From Methanofastidiosum sp. (GTDB taxonomy: Archaea; Methanobacteriota_B; Thermococci; Methanofastidiosales; Methanofastidiosaceae), in the NCBI GenBank assembly GCA_013329085.1, contig DUKX01000106.1, forward strand, positions 1 to 5,924: a DNA stretch of 5,924 nt. The letters run 5' to 3'. Below are positions 4,265 through 5,924 of the stretch, one piece after another (positions within the stretch are counted from its first letter, which is position 1; the number at the start of each line of letters is the position of its first letter). The translations under genes were made by a program, and so were the position numbers. The notes below the pieces were generated by a model. It was not told where the DNA came from, made no database searches, and worked only from the letters and a program-made list of their open reading frames with translations.

Positions 4265-5924
4265 ATGGACTATAAAGGGGCATGTAAGAAGTTATCTCAA
4301 GAGTTCTTGGAAGGAAAGATAAAAAATTCCAGAGAACTCGAGTTAAAGAAATCAGAAATTTCGAGCGCCTTTAACTTGGATAGGACCCCTAGAAATTCAG
4401 ACATTTTAGAATTTCTTAAAGATAGGCAAGAAGAGTTTGTGAGGATTCTAATTAAAAGACCAATAAGGACTATGTCAGGGGTAGCTGTCATAGCAGTAAT
4501 GCCTTTACCCAGTAAATGCCCGCATGGGAGATGTATATACTGCCCAGGGGACGCAGTAAATACTCCTCAAAGTTATACTGGAAAAGAACCTGCAACAATG
4601 AGGGCTATTAATTTTAAATTTCACCCGTTTCTTCAAACATTTAATAGATTAAAACAGCTTTATAACACAGGCCATGAAATAGATAAAGTTGAACTAATTA
4701 TAATGGGGGGAACATTCCCATCACAATCTTTTGATTATCAAGAATATTTCATTAGAGAATGTCTAAACGCAATGAATTATTTCGACCCTGAGGCAGACGA
4801 AACAAGTTTAGACAATATGTTTGATCTTAATTACGTTAATACTTCTCTAGAGAATAGGTTTAGCCATAAAAATAATTCTAATGATTTTGCATCTTATATC
4901 TTAGAAGATGAACAATTGACTCTGGACAAAGCCCAAAAAATTAATGAGAAATCAAAAATAAGATGTATTGGGATGACCTTTGAAACAAGGCCTGACTGGG
5001 CAAAGGAAGTTCACTGTGATAGGATGCTTTCTTACGGGGGCACTAGAGTTGAACTGGGCGTTCAAATTATTTCCGACGAAATATACCAAAAAGTTAATCG
5101 AGGACACACAGTTAATGATGTCGTTCAAGCTACAAGGATCCTAAAGGACGCAGGATTTAAGATAAACTATCACATGATGCCAGGATTGCCAGGATCTTCA
5201 TTTGAAAAAGATATAGATACTTTTAGAACGATATTTTCTAACAAATTATTCATGCCTGATATGGTGAAGTTCTATTCATGCCTTGTCCTAGAAGGAACGG
5301 AATTATATGACATGTGGAAAAAAGGTGAATATGTACCTTACACTACAGAAGAAGCAATGGAGCTTATACTGAAGATCAAGGAGTTCATGCCTAAATGGGT
5401 AAGGACTATGAGGATTCAGAGGGATATACCGTCTACTCTTGTCCAAGCCGGGGTGAAACGCTCTAATCTTGGGCAGATGATTGAAGAAGAGCTTAAAATA
5501 CGAAATATTCAGTGCAAATGCGTCAGATGCAGGGAAGTCGGAAGGAAAGCACACAAAGAAGGGATTTATCCAGAGCTTCAAGACATTAAGTTACTGACTG
5601 AAAGCTATGAAGCTTCAGAAGGATTAGAATACTTTATCAGTTTTGAAGATGTCAAGAGGGATATCTTGATTGGGTATGCTAGACTAAGAAAACCTTCAGA
5701 GTTTGCACATAGAAAAGAGATCTCCAAAGTTCCAACTGGAATAATAAGAGAGCTTCACGTCTATGGTGGCCTTATCAGTATAGGCGATAAAAAGGAATCT
5801 GGGTGGCAGCATCAGGGGTATGGGAGAAAATTATTGCTTGAAGCAGAAAGAATTGCAAAAGAAGATTTGGATTTAAAAAAGATGATAATAATCTCTGGTA
5901 TTGGAGCAAGAGAATACTATAGAA
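4265..5924 (+). CDS. elp3: Elp3, tRNA uridine(34) acetyltransferase-type radical SAM/GNAT enzyme (3' end outside window)
   Basis: Archaeal Elp3 uses a 4Fe-4S cluster, S-adenosylmethionine and acetyl-CoA to place a carboxymethyl-type group on C5 of the wobble uridine (U34) of tRNAs, and acts without the other Elongator subunits. The frame is open for 553 residues to the window end; probably only some 10-20 C-terminal residues are missing. Visible in order are a basic, helical N-terminal tRNA-binding region (about 1-65), the radical-SAM motif CPHGRCIYCPGD (Cys85, Cys90, Cys93; CX4CX2C), SYTGKEPATMRA (103-114), MGGTFPS (147-153), CIGMTFETRPDW (234-245), GVQIISDEIYQKVNRGH (265-281), MPGLPGS (305-311), a Cys trio CKCVRC (417-422), and the GNAT domain from RELHVYGG (495-502) with the acetyl-CoA loop QHQGYGRKLL (515-524) and ISGIGAREYYR. 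An Asn/Asp-rich stretch at about 174-216 seems longer than in other Elp3 proteins I recall. ATG 4265 is the only ATG in frame after the stop at 4241, and it fits a leaderless promoter. It is divergent from the envelope gene pair. Confidence 0.96.
   Translation, partial: MDYKGACKKLSQEFLEGKIKNSRELELKKSEISSAFNLDRTPRNSDILEFLKDRQEEFVRILIKRPIRTMSGVAVIAVMPLPSKCPHGRCIYCPGDAVNTPQSYTGKEPATMRAINFKFHPFLQTFNRLKQLYNTGHEIDKVELIIMGGTFPSQSFDYQEYFIRECLNAMNYFDPEADETSLDNMFDLNYVNTSLENRFSHKNNSNDFASYILEDEQLTLDKAQKINEKSKIRCIGMTFETRPDWAKEVHCDRMLSYGGTRVELGVQIISDEIYQKVNRGHTVNDVVQATRILKDAGFKINYHMMPGLPGSSFEKDIDTFRTIFSNKLFMPDMVKFYSCLVLEGTELYDMWKKGEYVPYTTEEAMELILKIKEFMPKWVRTMRIQRDIPSTLVQAGVKRSNLGQMIEEELKIRNIQCKCVRCREVGRKAHKEGIYPELQDIKLLTESYEASEGLEYFISFEDVKRDILIGYARLRKPSEFAHRKEISKVPTGIIRELHVYGGLISIGDKKESGWQHQGYGRKLLLEAERIAKEDLDLKKMIIISGIGAREYYR

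Noticed and set aside
4297..4491. Minus-strand frame inside the 5' part of elp3
   Set aside because: It lies wholly within the conserved elp3 frame and has no promoter or ribosome site.
5303..5581. Minus-strand frame inside the 3' part of elp3
   Set aside because: It overlaps the conserved ETRPD-to-GNAT part of elp3; no independent evidence of coding.

Overview
The window (5,924 nt, AT-rich by eye) comes from an archaeon, most likely a euryarchaeon. The evidence is an archaeal RadA recombinase, a long-type (SlyD-like plus C-terminal domain) FKBP peptidyl-prolyl isomerase, an archaeal-style Elp3 with a CX4CX2C radical-SAM motif, TTTATA-like promoter boxes about 27 nt ahead of starts, nearly leaderless starts, and Shine-Dalgarno sites of the GGAGGTGAT type. 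An AT-rich methanogen-related lineage fits, but class and genus cannot be fixed from the sequence alone. There are no rRNA, tRNA, CRISPR or insertion-sequence signatures.

Layout. (1) Positions 1-2119, plus strand: a tight three-gene run. It begins with the 3' part of a protein that looks like an OB-fold nucleic-acid binder, then radA (1-nt stop/start overlap), then an FKBP-type chaperone/isomerase (8-nt gap, TTG start). It is closed by a T-rich terminator. (2) 2185-2475, plus: a small two-helix membrane protein of unknown function with its own promoter. (3) 2477-4146, minus: two translationally coupled genes of unknown function. The promoter-proximal one encodes a secreted helical protein. 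The second encodes a coiled-coil, single-span membrane protein with a cysteine-containing outer domain. They look like a cell-envelope pair. The plus and minus stop codons meet with one nucleotide between them. (4) 4265-5924 and beyond, plus: elp3, the tRNA wobble-uridine modification enzyme, almost complete and cut by the window end. (5) The 118-nt divergent region 4147-4264 holds both promoters and a cluster of four TGAAAC/GTTTCA hexamers, which is the best candidate for an unrecognised operator.

How the genes fit together: the first operon joins DNA recombination to protein folding, and the OB-fold gene is a natural partner of RadA. elp3 is translation-related housekeeping. The envelope pair and the small membrane protein are the uncharacterised part of the window. 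No clear novel defence or mobile system is visible. The points most worth a second look are the two-gene envelope module, the TGAAAC cluster upstream of it, and an Asn/Asp-rich insertion in Elp3.
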